Below, one piece after another: positions 1 to 10,949 of a stretch of DNA of 39,713 nucleotides. Made by a program: the position numbers and the translations under genes. The stretch is from an uncultured Clostridia bacterium (GTDB lineage Bacteria; Bacillota; Clostridia; Christensenellales; UBA1242). Below the pieces are notes generated by a model. That model was not told where the DNA came from and ran no database searches. It worked only from the letters and a program-made list of their open reading frames with translations. Position 1 is the first letter of the stretch. Each line of letters starts with the position of its first letter. The stretch is from positions 1 to 39,713 of the forward strand of contig CAJOLY010000002.1 in the NCBI GenBank assembly GCA_905235485.1, written 5' to 3'.

Positions 1-3000
1 CTTTTTGGTTGTGGTGACAAATATAAAAACTTAAAAGTTACTTCAAATTTGGAAGATGGAATTGTTTTGTTTTTTAATGATGCAGAAAATTCAACAAAAA
101 CTTTTGAAATTCGTGTTGATGGAGCTTCTGCAGATATAAGCACCAAAATCAAAAGGCCAAATATGTCTGTTGATGGCATTGTTGATGTAAGTATGGAGCA
201 CGATGAAAATTCTCCTGTTACAACAATAACTCTCACAGCCATAAATTATGGCGAAACAGACCTAATTTTCACAACGGAAGAGGGCGGAAAAACGCTTTCT
301 GTTCACGTATCTTGTGAATATAAAATTGAAGGGCTTGCCTTTAACTCACAATATAAACCATATGCTCTTGTTGGACAAACTGTAAAACTCAATTCTTCAA
401 AATGTTTGGTTTATTCTCCAAGTTCAACAACTCAAAAGGATGTTATCTATTCAATGGTTGGCTCATATTCCGGCGTTTCAGTGCTTGAAGATGGAACAAT
501 AATCACAAGTGAAACTGCACAAACTGGATCATTTAGAGTTAGAGCTACAAGCACTAAAAATTCAAATATTTCAGTTGAATTCTATGTTAATGTTTTGCGT
601 GGTGTTGAAAATATTGATGTTACTTTTCAAAGTCCAACTTCAGAATATCAATTATCAAAGGATGATGCGTTGTTTTTTGCAACGAATATGCTTGAAGAAT
701 CTTACAAAATTTTAAACATAAACTTAACCCCAAATGATTATGATTATACACTTGAATATAGATTTTTGGATGAAACTGGAAATGTGACAAGCACCCAAAA
801 CAATTTGAGCAATATTTCAAGTGAGTTGTTTGAGTGTGATGTTATTGATTTAACTCACATAGGTATCACTGCAAAAAATGCAGGAAATGAATATCTTGAA
901 GTTGTTGCAAAAGCTGAGGGATATGAATATACTTCAAGTCCATATATCTTTAAACTTCACAGTGAAAATATCGCAAAAAGTGTGGCTGTTACTGATTTAG
1001 AAGATAACAATCAATATGATCACTATATAATTTATGATGATTATAACGGCACTGAAGGAAAAGCCATAAAAGTTACTGTTGGTGGCGCTAGCCTTGTTCA
1101 GAACACAAATTTTGTAATTAGACTTGTAAATCCAGATCAGGATGCAAGCAAAATTAAAATTTCTACTGGCAGGCGTGATGAGAATGGTAATTTGATATTT
1201 GCAAATTTATATACTGAAGGTTCAACAAACTTTGATGTTTTTGCAAATAATACGGTTTTATATCTTAAGGCTGATACGAACAACATCACAGGAGACAATG
1301 ACAATGTTGTGCTTGATTTTGTAGCTTTTGGCACGATGGGACTTTTGGGAGAAGAATCAAAAGCACGCATTTCATTCGATTTGAGGAATGGTGTTTCAAA
1401 CATTATACTAAACGATACTTACACAAGTGATGGAAAAACTGTTCTTGTTACAGATAGTCTTGTGCTTGTTCCGGTCAAAGAAATGGTGAACGGAGCTACT
1501 CTTGTTGGTGAAACTCAAATAACCTTAAAAATTAAAGCAAGTGAATACACTGAATCAATCTACACAAACAGCACTTCTTCTGGCTATGTGCTTAAAAATA
1601 ACATTGTTACATATGAAAACTCAATTCGTGATGGAAATGATAGGTATTTTGTGTTCACGCTTTATGGTGTTTCTGAAGGCGTTTATACTCTCACATTTTT
1701 CACTCCAAACGGAAGGGTTTTGGATGTAAAAATAAGAGTTTTTGTCAAACTTAACTCGATCACTGCCACAACAGCATCAGTTGAGCAAAATTCTGATATT
1801 GGAGAAATAAATTATAATACTGAAAACAATCTTCCAACACTCAATGGTGGAAGCATTACCATTAAACTTGGTGGAAATGTTGCTCTAAACTTGAATTCAT
1901 ACTTGGGATCATATTTAAGAGGAGTAAATTTTCAAAATTTAGCCTTTTCATTTGAAGATGATGGAAATCAATCTACAACTGTAAGTAGTATAGTTAGAAT
2001 AGACAATACTAATTGCATGATTGGCTATTCTGAGGGTAAAACAAAAGTCACAGTCAGGGTTTCGACCTGGGACAACTCCGAAAGTGGCACAAACTTGAAA
2101 GAATACACTTTATCATTCAACTTGGAAGTTTATGTTGCAATTCAAAATATAGTTCTTAGTGCAAAAAATGCAAAAAATGAAAGTATCAATCCAAAGAGCG
2201 TAACAATTTACACAAAATCAACACTTAGTGATTTTGTTGAAAATGGCATTTCAAACAAAGAGGAATATGGTGAAGTAACGTTTACCTTAAAAATAAATCC
2301 TGAAAAAACAAAAATTGAAGAAAATGCAATTAAAGTTAATTGGACTGGCAATGATGCAGAATCAATCATTATTTTGAATAAAAATGAGAATTACAATTCA
2401 AAAGCAAACACATATACATTAAAAATTTGTGCAAATAGTCTTTTGGCAGGTAGGTTAACAGGCAATGCAAAGCTAATTATCACAGTATCTCAATATGGCA
2501 GAACTTTAACACAAGAGGCTGATATAACAATAAAAGACGCTGTTAAAGTTTCAACTATATATAACATAACAAAAAATCAAAATAATCTTTCGACCAATTT
2601 GATTGATTATGAAAACGCTCCAAAAAATGTGAAGTATATTAAAAATAATAATCAACAAGTTTCAATAGACTTTGATTATTATGTATATTTCGATTCAAGA
2701 GACATGCAAAACGGTCAAATCACATTTGATTTAAATGCAAAAACCGACCCTACTGATGCATTGAATTCAAAGCTTTCGTATATATATAGGGAATTTGAAT
2801 ACGACAATATAAAATATGAAAATGTTTTGTCAATAAATAATAACAGAGTCATAATTGCCAATTCTGGACTTGCATTTATTGACGTATGTGCAGCTGATAG
2901 TTTTGATGCAGAAGCAAATAAATATATCATAAAAAAGACAGTGCTCGTTAAGGTTGCTGATGGTCTTTCACGAAGCACAGCTCTTGAAATTTCTAGCATA

Positions 3001-6000
3001 AGTGATTTAAACAAAATCAATCAAAATGTTGAAAATCTAGAAAAATTTTATGTTGTAACAAAAAACCTGAATCTTTCTACTCAAAATGCTTTCATTCCAA
3101 TTGGATACATCAATGATAATGTGTATGAATTTAATGGTGTGTTTGATGGTTTGATGAATGACAATTTTGGTGAAAAAGTTTGTGCAACAATTTCAGGAAT
3201 TAAATTTACTCAAAATTATAAATATTTGGGCTTGTTTGCAAAACTTAGTTCAGATGCCCAAGTTGAGAATTTGAATGTTAGTATTTCAAAAATTGATGTT
3301 AACACTCATAGTGATACATATTTTGGTGGAATTGCAGGCGAAAGCACTGGTGAAATTAGATCAGTGACAGTTAACTTTATCAACTCAAATTTTGCTATAA
3401 CCGAAAATAAACTTTTTGTTGGTGGAATTGCTGGCAAAAATAATGGAACAATTTATGATTGTTATACCAAAGGTGAAATTCAAATATCTCAAAATACTGC
3501 AATTGAAACTGAAAACCTTTATGTCGGTGGATTCGTAGGTGAAAATGCAGGAAACATCAATGGTAATACAAATTTCTTTAACGAAGCAGAAGTTATAGAT
3601 TCATACAATGTCGAACTTAGTATCACAGCAAAATGCAACGGTTATCTGGGCGGAATTGCTGGAAAATCTACAGGAACAATTTCAAATGTTTCATTTGGTG
3701 GAAAGCTTGATGGAAACAACAATATTGGTGGCATTGTTGGATACATTGCAGGTGATGCATATCAAACAGTACTTGTAAATGCATTTTCAAGTGGAATAGT
3801 TATTGGAAATAACAATGTTGGCGGACTTGTTGGAAAGTTTGTGGGTGATATATACAACAAATCAACTATAACAAACGTTTCTGTCAATATGTTTGATGAA
3901 GAAAATCCAACAGCACATATTATTGGTCAAAACTTTGTTGGTGGTCTTATTGGCTATGCACAAAACCTTGACTTATATAATGCTTATGCAAGAAGTTATG
4001 TTGACCAGCAAAGAGAAGGTTTTGAAGCAGATATGATAGTTTTAGGGAATGATAATTCCTATGCTGGTGGACTTGTTGGATATGCAAAAAACACTAATAT
4101 CCAAAAGGCATATTCAATCCAAAAAGTAAGCAATCCAAACAATGCACAACTTGGTGGGCTTGTTGGATATGGCGATACAATATCACTTACAGACACTTTT
4201 GAACGCAACACTGCAACTTTAACAAAATTGATTGTTGCAAATTCCGAAGGTGCAAACAATGCCGAATGGTTTTATTCATCTAATGATGGTGAGTTTGGTA
4301 TAGAAAATATTTCAAATCCAGATAGATTGATTAAAAATATTACTTTAAGCACAAGTTGGACAGGTTGGTCTTTTACAACAAACAAAAATGAGTTAAGTAA
4401 TAATGTTTGGTACAAAACAAACAATGACACTTATCCATATCTAATATTTGAACAAAATGGAACTGCTAAATTGTTGACTGTTGAAGCTCCAACTTCAATT
4501 GAAATCAGCAAAAAAGAGAATGTTTATTTATATCAGTTAAAAGATGAAAATAATGTTGTGCTTAAAGATTCTTTTGTACTTTATAGAGGTAAAACAAACA
4601 TTATAAGATTTTCAAGTTTATTTGATGTGAATGTTATTCCAAATGATGCACTTTTGAATGTCAGCAAATCTATCACAATAGTTTCAAGCGATTCTGGAAT
4701 TGCACAAATCACAGGAAAAACTGTAAATGACTATCGTTTGAGACTCAATTCAACTGGAAAAGTTACTCTCACAATTTCAAGCAAAATGAATAGTGAAGCA
4801 AAAACAACAATAACGTTATATGTTTTGGATGCAGTTGGCGATTTCGAACTTACATATGAAAATAACGAAAATCTGCTTGTTGGTTCCAATTATGAGCTTA
4901 CTGCGAAAATGAGCACAAGTTATGTTAACAATGACAATTTCTATATTAAATTTACCAACAACAATAATGAGCATTTTGCAATAAACAATGACATTTCAAC
5001 AATAAAATATATAAAAAATAACGAAAAAATCTTTATTTCTGCATCAAAATCGGGGAATTTTTCTATAAATTACAAACTTTTTGTTAAATTAAATATTGAT
5101 GGAAATGAATATGAAGTTCCTCTTGGAAGCGATATCGGCACTGGATTAGACACAACTGAAAAGCATCTTGATTTCTCATTTATATATGGAATCAAAGATT
5201 TTGTTGGCGAAGTAAACAGTGTTGAAACAGGACTCAATGATATAGCAACTCTTGCTTACTTTTTGACAGGCGATGATTTGAGAATTGTTCAAAATGATGA
5301 ATATTATTTACCAACAATAAAGCACAATTTTATAGGTAATCAATATTGGAACTTACAATTTATTTACGCAAATGTATATTTTGGAGAAACAATCAAAAAA
5401 ACAATTTCATGTTCAGAGTTGGACGATCCTGCAGTTCTAACAAAAATTGAGAATTTAACATCTATCAAAGAAATTGATGACCAAATCACAAAAGTTGAAT
5501 TTATTTTTGAGTTGTCAGTTCAAAAAGAAAATGTTAAAAATTATTTTGCTAGTTGTGATGCAAATGAAATAAAGGTTAACAAATTGACAGATGATATAAC
5601 ATTTAAAGCAAGTATTTCAAACAATTCAAATTCAAGCAATGAAAATGCTATCAAAATTGAAACAACAACAATAAATATAAAGAGGCAAAAAGTTGACAAT
5701 GTATCTCTCAATTTTTATACAAATGCAGAGCAAACAAAAAATGGAAATGACACGATTTACACTGTCAACGAAGTACCAAGCACTGCAATTGTTTCAGGTC
5801 AAAAAGGACTTTTGAAAATTGCTCTTTCTCCACTCAATGCAGAAGTCAAGAGTGTTAAAGTAACCTATAAAAACCAAAACGGTTACAATATGAGCATCAA
5901 TCAAATGCTTAAATTTACAGAAAATGATAACAAAATAAGTTATCTTGACCGTTTGCCATATGCAGTTGCAACAGATAATGGTGCAGGAATAATTTTGTAT

Positions 6001-9000
6001 CACAACGAAAGCAATTATATTGAGAATGAAATTCCTTCATATGATGGATATCTGTATGTAAATTGCATAATTTCAAGCAATGTACCAGCTGGTCAAATCT
6101 TCACAGTCACAGTTGAAGCGATTTATAAGGGGGATTATCGTCAAGTTGATTCAACTTATTCAAATGACTATAAATACACAACTTCAATTGATTTGGTTGC
6201 AAGAAAAAAGAGCACTCTTGAAATCGGGTATACATTCCAAAATCAAACATTAAATAACTATGCAGTTATTCCAACAGACATTCAAAAAGAGTTCTATATT
6301 GATTTCACAGAACTTATTGAACCACAAGATTTAAACAATCTTGAAAATATTATTTCACCAAACGCTATTGGCTTGACCTCAGAAAACGCCACAATCGAAC
6401 TTGCAAAAAATGATGATGGATCAGTGAAATACACATATATAAGTTCTAGTGCATCTTATAGAGTTTATTATACAATTAAAACAAGTAATACAGAAGAAAT
6501 TCAACTTCAATCAAAATTTACAAAAACAAAAGATGCAATTCAAACAACATTCCAAAGTGATCCATTCAAATTCCAACCATCAGATTTTGTTGTGACAGGC
6601 ATTTCAATTGTTGATGGAGGAAACAACACCTGGTCAATTCCTCAAACCACACCAAAACAAATAGATTTGCAACTTGAAATTGACACTTCTGACGAGAATT
6701 ATGAACAAACTGAAAACGGTGAAAAAATCTTAAATGACGATATAAAAGCAGAAATTGATGCAATAGTTAATTCAATAAAAACAAATTTCTTATATTGGTT
6801 TGGAAAATCGCAGGGAGAAAATTTATATAAAACTATTGACAATGAAAACACTTATGAAAATTATTTAGTGACAAAATCGAATGAGATTATCACAATTGCA
6901 GTCAAAAATGTTGATCAAAAGGAAATATTGTATTGCGAAATCCCATTAAGTTACAACAATGGAACAGCAGAACTCGCACAAAACACTCAAGATAATTCAA
7001 AAATTGTATCAACAATCATAGGTGATCACACTGTTGGCTTTGACTTTAATGGCGCAATTAAAAATGGAGAAATTCAATATCTTCGTGACGATGTGACGAT
7101 GGATCTTATTAGTGATATATCTTCTGAGCACGCAATTCCAATTTCAAATCAGGCTGATTTTGAAAAAATGAATAGTGGTGACGAACAAGGTATTATGTAT
7201 TATGCTTTGAATGATAATATCACTTTAGAAAATTATCAGCCACGTGATCTTGAATACATCAGTTTTGATGGAAATGGCTACAAGATAACAATCAAAAACT
7301 TTAAACGATCTGAAGATAGTGAAACAGTTGAAAAATATGATTTTGAAAGTTTTGGTTTATTCGATGATATAGATGAAAATTCAATTGTAAAAAATTTAAC
7401 AATAAATTATCAATCATTGACTGATTTGACTCCAAATAAAGAAGACAGCAAACAATATAGCTCAAAGTTAGATACTTCAAATTCAAACATTTCAACTTTT
7501 AGCTTTGGTGGAGTTTGCGTAACAAATAACGGAATTATCTACAACACAAAAGTTGAAGGAAATTTGGAGTTTGTTGGTGACATAACAAAACAGACATATA
7601 TTGCAGGAATTTGTGACACCAACAATGGCTGGATATCATATTCTGAAAGCAATTTGTCATTTACATCAAATTGTGGGTTCACAGCTGGTTTTGTTGCAGT
7701 TAACACAAAAAAGATTTCAAATTCAAAAGTTGTTTTGAATGATAATATTGAAAACACTCTCACAAATTCTGATTTATCTCTAACTGGAGGCTTCGTGGCA
7801 CGAAATTCTGGCGAAATCTTTGGCTGTTATGTTTCTGTTTCATATGATTATGTAAAAACTAGTGATAGTACTTTTGATGAATCAAAAAAATATTATGAAT
7901 TATCTTATGGCTCATATTTAGAAACTAGTGACACAAATTTTGATTCTTCAAAAACATATTACGAAAAAGCAAATGCAACAATTGCAACAATTTCATCTCG
8001 TTCAACAGTTGGTGGATTTGTAAACAAAAATTCAGGCAGAATCAGCAATTCATATTCAAATGTGGATATAGAAAGTGAAACATATGCAAGTGGCTTTGTT
8101 TATGAAAACACGGGCACTATTGAGAGCTCATATTCTTCATCATCAATTCAAACAAGCAGTAGTGTTCACACACCTTTCACAGGCACTGATGAATCTGGAA
8201 ATTACTTGAACTTAGGCACAATTGATGATTGCTACTATATTGGTCAATATCAATCAATTTCAGGTGAACCAGCAACAAAAATTGAAGGAACATCTGATTT
8301 TGCAAAATTTGTGTTTGCAGATAAAGGAAAACTTAATGGAACTTGGAGAATATCTGGCACAAGCAATCCAACACTTGTTGATGCTGATTTGGGAATATTC
8401 TGTCAGCAAGCTTATATTGGAGTTGAAACAGAATTAGATAGTGAAGGCAATAGCATTTCATATCATAATTGGAGATTTGAAGGTGATAATCCAGCTTATG
8501 GAACTCTCAATAACCCTCGAACAATAACAAATATTGATACTGATAATAAAAATTCTAATGAATGGGATTCCATTATTACAAACTATCCTAATGAATATAT
8601 TATTGTTTTGAAAGACTTAACCGCATCAAGAGAAATTACTCCAAAAACAAGTGAACTTGAATTTAGTGGCACACTTCTTGGCAACAATATGCGAATTAGC
8701 AATTTGTATCTTCGTGCAGATTCGACAAACACAAACGAATATTATGGTTTGTTTGCAAAACTATCTGGTGCTACTATAAAGGACATGACACTTGTCGCAA
8801 GACAAGTTATGGCAAATGCAACAAATTGTGTTGGTACTTTTGCTGGATACATAAACAATTCAAATATTATCAACATCTCAGTTGACGGAACAAATATTGA
8901 TGCAGTTCAAGGAAAAAATATGGTTGGTGCCTTTGCAGGACTCATCAACGATTCAATCATAACAAAAATCAATGTTTCTGGAAATGTTAACGCAGGCTAC

Positions 9001-10626
9001 ATTGGTCAAGTGAAAAACTTGAAAAATTATAATAATGACGAAAATAATGATGAAATATATAAATTAACAGACAACGATTATTTAAACGAAGTTAACTATT
9101 CATATTCTGGCACATTTGTTGGGGCTCTTGTTGGTGACACAACTGCAAAACTCATAAATATTACAGGTGAAAACAAAGTTATTGGTTTCTATTCAGGCAG
9201 TGCTGTTGGTTTGGTTGATAAAAATGCAAAACTTATCTTAGCAAGCACAGAAATTGTCTCAGGTCAATATGTAAGGGCATATGCCTTTGCAGGTGGCCTT
9301 GTTGGAGAAAATAGGGGGACAATAGATAGATGCTTTGTTGCTCACAATGTGTCAGTGCAAAAAAATATTGACGAAAACACAAACAATTATAATGTGATAA
9401 GCGGCAGAAATCTCAACTTCTTTGTTGGATCACCTCTATTTGTTGGTGGACTTGTTGGCTTCAATAATGGTGGAACAATAAAAAATAGTTACTCAAAACT
9501 TGATGTTAGAGTTAGTCAATATACAACACTTGCTTCTGGTGGATTTGTTGGACTTGATGTTGACGGAACAATATCAAACTCTTATGCAACGGGAAGTGTT
9601 ACAAATATGTTCATTATTGGTGGATTTATTGGCGTTGAAACAAATAGTGATTTTCTGCTTAATAATCATCAAGAAAAAATAAATGACACAGATGAAACAA
9701 CAAAAATTGTTAGAAATGACAATCACGAAATATTTGACCAAGAAAATGCATATGTCTCAGACAAAAACTCTATTTCTTTAACAAACAATTTAGCATCAAA
9801 CAAATGGATTCTTCCAAGAAACTCTTCTGACATCAATGATGCCGAGCGCTTGTCTCAAGCAGCAACAGGGTTCTTGATAGGAATTGTTGTTGAAAACACA
9901 GAAGCTAAAGATAAAGTAAGCGATATTTATAATCGCTCAGTAAATTTTGCTAATGTCCACAATAATCACTTTAACTCACAAATTTTGAAAGTTTCAACAA
10001 GAACTAACCCTATTATAATAGATTCATTTAGTAGTGCAGATTCAGCAGTGTTACAATCAATAATAAGTATGGATTTGAATGGTAAAGCATTAGTTGCAGA
10101 AGTTAATGCTCATTCAATAGGCGGATACACAAATTCGATTTTGTCCGTTGGCAATAATATTGAAAGAGAAGATTACAAAAATACTAATGATTCGGAATTT
10201 GATTCCAACAAAACTTATTACACGTGGGTAGAAATCACAGACACAACAATATTTGATATAAGTAACGCTTTTGAAAGAAGTGAAACTGATGGAAATTATA
10301 CTTACACCAAAACACCTGACACAACATATAATTCAAATAAAACTTATTACACGTGGGTAGAAATCACAGACACAACAATATTTGATATAAGCAATGCTTA
10401 TGAAAATAAATATGTGGTTGCAAATTGCACAGTTAATGGTGTTCTTGTGAGTTTTGAAAATATTTTGAATAAGGATGAATTATTATTAAATAAAGCTGAT
10501 GGCTTATTTAATAATACAAGTCAAAATAGCAATGCTAATTGGAACAATTCATATTGGAATTTACCTGTTTATAACGATAATTTGTCTCCAATATATCCAA
10601 GCATTATTCAAAATATAAATGTTTAA
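1..10626 (+). CDS. Giant surface lipoprotein with Ig-like regions and GLUG repeats (5' end outside window)
   Basis: The reading frame is open from base 1, and its first visible residues are L-F-G-C-G-D. This is a lipobox whose Cys codon is 10-12, so the signal peptide starts upstream and any start codon near 49 is an artefact. At least 3,538 mature residues follow. The order is Ig-like (Big_2-type) beta domains to about 2960; a lead-in and first GLUG array (repeated G-G-[IFL]-[AV]-G with N-G-T-I) about 3000-4200; more Ig-like sequence about 4480-7100; a second array about 7130-8220; a third about 8500-9650. GLUG repeats are common in cell-surface proteins and adhesins. There is no C-terminal LPXTG or membrane segment, as expected for a lipid-anchored protein. 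It probably acts as an extracellular adhesin or scaffold; the ligand is unknown. A terminator follows, and no same-strand partner is visible downstream. Confidence 0.88.
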   Translation, partial: LFGCGDKYKNLKVTSNLEDGIVLFFNDAENSTKTFEIRVDGASADISTKIKRPNMSVDGIVDVSMEHDENSPVTTITLTAINYGETDLIFTTEEGGKTLSVHVSCEYKIEGLAFNSQYKPYALVGQTVKLNSSKCLVYSPSSTTQKDVIYSMVGSYSGVSVLEDGTIITSETAQTGSFRVRATSTKNSNISVEFYVNVLRGVENIDVTFQSPTSEYQLSKDDALFFATNMLEESYKILNINLTPNDYDYTLEYRFLDETGNVTSTQNNLSNISSELFECDVIDLTHIGITAKNAGNEYLEVVAKAEGYEYTSSPYIFKLHSENIAKSVAVTDLEDNNQYDHYIIYDDYNGTEGKAIKVTVGGASLVQNTNFVIRLVNPDQDASKIKISTGRRDENGNLIFANLYTEGSTNFDVFANNTVLYLKADTNNITGDNDNVVLDFVAFGTMGLLGEESKARISFDLRNGVSNIILNDTYTSDGKTVLVTDSLVLVPVKEMVNGATLVGETQITLKIKASEYTESIYTNSTSSGYVLKNNIVTYENSIRDGNDRYFVFTLYGVSEGVYTLTFFTPNGRVLDVKIRVFVKLNSITATTASVEQNSDIGEINYNTENNLPTLNGGSITIKLGGNVALNLNSYLGSYLRGVNFQNLAFSFEDDGNQSTTVSSIVRIDNTNCMIGYSEGKTKVTVRVSTWDNSESGTNLKEYTLSFNLEVYVAIQNIVLSAKNAKNESINPKSVTIYTKSTLSDFVENGISNKEEYGEVTFTLKINPEKTKIEENAIKVNWTGNDAESIIILNKNENYNSKANTYTLKICANSLLAGRLTGNAKLIITVSQYGRTLTQEADITIKDAVKVSTIYNITKNQNNLSTNLIDYENAPKNVKYIKNNNQQVSIDFDYYVYFDSRDMQNGQITFDLNAKTDPTDALNSKLSYIYREFEYDNIKYENVLSINNNRVIIANSGLAFIDVCAADSFDAEANKYIIKKTVLVKVADGLSRSTALEISSISDLNKINQNVENLEKFYVVTKNLNLSTQNAFIPIGYINDNVYEFNGVFDGLMNDNFGEKVCATISGIKFTQNYKYLGLFAKLSSDAQVENLNVSISKIDVNTHSDTYFGGIAGESTGEIRSVTVNFINSNFAITENKLFVGGIAGKNNGTIYDCYTKGEIQISQNTAIETENLYVGGFVGENAGNINGNTNFFNEAEVIDSYNVELSITAKCNGYLGGIAGKSTGTISNVSFGGKLDGNNNIGGIVGYIAGDAYQTVLVNAFSSGIVIGNNNVGGLVGKFVGDIYNKSTITNVSVNMFDEENPTAHIIGQNFVGGLIGYAQNLDLYNAYARSYVDQQREGFEADMIVLGNDNSYAGGLVGYAKNTNIQKAYSIQKVSNPNNAQLGGLVGYGDTISLTDTFERNTATLTKLIVANSEGANNAEWFYSSNDGEFGIENISNPDRLIKNITLSTSWTGWSFTTNKNELSNNVWYKTNNDTYPYLIFEQNGTAKLLTVEAPTSIEISKKENVYLYQLKDENNVVLKDSFVLYRGKTNIIRFSSLFDVNVIPNDALLNVSKSITIVSSDSGIAQITGKTVNDYRLRLNSTGKVTLTISSKMNSEAKTTITLYVLDAVGDFELTYENNENLLVGSNYELTAKMSTSYVNNDNFYIKFTNNNNEHFAINNDISTIKYIKNNEKIFISASKSGNFSINYKLFVKLNIDGNEYEVPLGSDIGTGLDTTEKHLDFSFIYGIKDFVGEVNSVETGLNDIATLAYFLTGDDLRIVQNDEYYLPTIKHNFIGNQYWNLQFIYANVYFGETIKKTISCSELDDPAVLTKIENLTSIKEIDDQITKVEFIFELSVQKENVKNYFASCDANEIKVNKLTDDITFKASISNNSNSSNENAIKIETTTINIKRQKVDNVSLNFYTNAEQTKNGNDTIYTVNEVPSTAIVSGQKGLLKIALSPLNAEVKSVKVTYKNQNGYNMSINQMLKFTENDNKISYLDRLPYAVATDNGAGIILYHNESNYIENEIPSYDGYLYVNCIISSNVPAGQIFTVTVEAIYKGDYRQVDSTYSNDYKYTTSIDLVARKKSTLEIGYTFQNQTLNNYAVIPTDIQKEFYIDFTELIEPQDLNNLENIISPNAIGLTSENATIELAKNDDGSVKYTYISSSASYRVYYTIKTSNTEEIQLQSKFTKTKDAIQTTFQSDPFKFQPSDFVVTGISIVDGGNNTWSIPQTTPKQIDLQLEIDTSDENYEQTENGEKILNDDIKAEIDAIVNSIKTNFLYWFGKSQGENLYKTIDNENTYENYLVTKSNEIITIAVKNVDQKEILYCEIPLSYNNGTAELAQNTQDNSKIVSTIIGDHTVGFDFNGAIKNGEIQYLRDDVTMDLISDISSEHAIPISNQADFEKMNSGDEQGIMYYALNDNITLENYQPRDLEYISFDGNGYKITIKNFKRSEDSETVEKYDFESFGLFDDIDENSIVKNLTINYQSLTDLTPNKEDSKQYSSKLDTSNSNISTFSFGGVCVTNNGIIYNTKVEGNLEFVGDITKQTYIAGICDTNNGWISYSESNLSFTSNCGFTAGFVAVNTKKISNSKVVLNDNIENTLTNSDLSLTGGFVARNSGEIFGCYVSVSYDYVKTSDSTFDESKKYYELSYGSYLETSDTNFDSSKTYYEKANATIATISSRSTVGGFVNKNSGRISNSYSNVDIESETYASGFVYENTGTIESSYSSSSIQTSSSVHTPFTGTDESGNYLNLGTIDDCYYIGQYQSISGEPATKIEGTSDFAKFVFADKGKLNGTWRISGTSNPTLVDADLGIFCQQAYIGVETELDSEGNSISYHNWRFEGDNPAYGTLNNPRTITNIDTDNKNSNEWDSIITNYPNEYIIVLKDLTASREITPKTSELEFSGTLLGNNMRISNLYLRADSTNTNEYYGLFAKLSGATIKDMTLVARQVMANATNCVGTFAGYINNSNIINISVDGTNIDAVQGKNMVGAFAGLINDSIITKINVSGNVNAGYIGQVKNLKNYNNDENNDEIYKLTDNDYLNEVNYSYSGTFVGALVGDTTAKLINITGENKVIGFYSGSAVGLVDKNAKLILASTEIVSGQYVRAYAFAGGLVGENRGTIDRCFVAHNVSVQKNIDENTNNYNVISGRNLNFFVGSPLFVGGLVGFNNGGTIKNSYSKLDVRVSQYTTLASGGFVGLDVDGTISNSYATGSVTNMFIIGGFIGVETNSDFLLNNHQEKINDTDETTKIVRNDNHEIFDQENAYVSDKNSISLTNNLASNKWILPRNSSDINDAERLSQAATGFLIGIVVENTEAKDKVSDIYNRSVNFANVHNNHFNSQILKVSTRTNPIIIDSFSSADSAVLQSIISMDLNGKALVAEVNAHSIGGYTNSILSVGNNIEREDYKNTNDSEFDSNKTYYTWVEITDTTIFDISNAFERSETDGNYTYTKTPDTTYNSNKTYYTWVEITDTTIFDISNAYENKYVVANCTVNGVLVSFENILNKDELLLNKADGLFNNTSQNSNANWNNSYWNLPVYNDNLSPIYPSIIQNINV
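7858..7971 (+). repeat. Tandem short D-x-x-F-D-x-x-K-x-Y-Y modules inside the giant lipoprotein
   Basis: Two copies of about 66 nt encode T-S-D-S-T-F-D-E-S-K-K-Y-Y-E and T-S-D-T-N-F-D-S-S-K-T-Y-Y-E. They sit between two GLUG repeats (one near 7786, the next near 8008) and interrupt that periodicity, so they look inserted. A related pair lies near the C-terminus. Their function is unknown. Confidence 0.8.
10187..10400 (+). repeat. C-terminal pair of the same module, with an identical 53-nt direct repeat
   Basis: The stretches 10210-10262 and 10339-10391 are identical over 53 nt and lie 129 nt (43 codons) apart. Each encodes K-T-Y-Y-T-W-V-E-I-T-D-T-T-I-F-D-I followed by S-N-A. Exact nucleotide identity inside otherwise divergent coding sequence suggests a recent in-frame duplication. 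The F-D-S-N-K-T-Y-Y core matches the modules at 7858-7971. Confidence 0.85.
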
Positions 10627-10758
10627 AGTTAGAAATTTTAAATATATTAGATTTAATTGAAAAGTTGCTTAAAAGTATTTTCTTTCTTAACACTAAAACT
10701 AGCACTGACAAAAAATTTATTTATCAAATGGAATGTTTAAGTTTTTAATAAAAAAAAC

Positions 10759-10793
10759 AAAAATTGTCTTTGTTTATTGCAAAGGCAATTTTT
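10759..10793 (+). terminator. Rho-independent terminator after the giant lipoprotein gene
   Basis: The arms AAAAATTG-T-CTTTG and CAAAG-G-CAATTTTT form a 14-bp stem with one G-U pair and a 7-nt loop. The A-rich left and T-rich right arms could act in both directions. Confidence 0.75.
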
Positions 10794-10914
10794 AAATTTT
10801 AAAAAAATATATAAAAAAATTAAAAAAATGTACAAAATTAAATTTTTTTAGAAATCAATATTAAATATCTAAATTATATATTTTACATAAAAATTTTGAC
10901 ACAAATGATTTTAG

Positions 10915-10943
10915 TTGTTATTGTTTTTATTTTTGTATATAAT
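10915..10943 (+). promoter_or_regulatory. trxB promoter, predicted leaderless start
   Basis: TTGTTA (10915-10920), a 17-nt spacer and TATAAT (10938-10943). The ATG begins 6 nt after the -10 box, where transcription should initiate, and no Shine-Dalgarno precedes it. Confidence 0.7.
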
Positions 10944-10949
10944 ATTGAT

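Larger units (their letters stand above)
10627..10949. other. AT-rich intergenic region
   Basis: These 323 bases separate the lipoprotein gene from trxB. They hold one clear terminator (10759-10793) and the trxB promoter (10915-10943). The rest is A/T runs with no credible reading frame. A TTGACA at 10896-10901 is too far from the -10 box to pair with it. Confidence 0.75.

Noticed and set aside
49-51. TTG at 49 as the start of the giant protein
   Set aside because: The frame is open to base 1 and contains a lipobox Cys at 10-12, so translation begins upstream of the window.
10896-10949. Upstream TTG start for trxB adding 18 residues
   Set aside because: It would place TTGTTA-17-TATAAT inside the gene, has no Shine-Dalgarno, and TrxB proteins begin near residue 19 of that frame.
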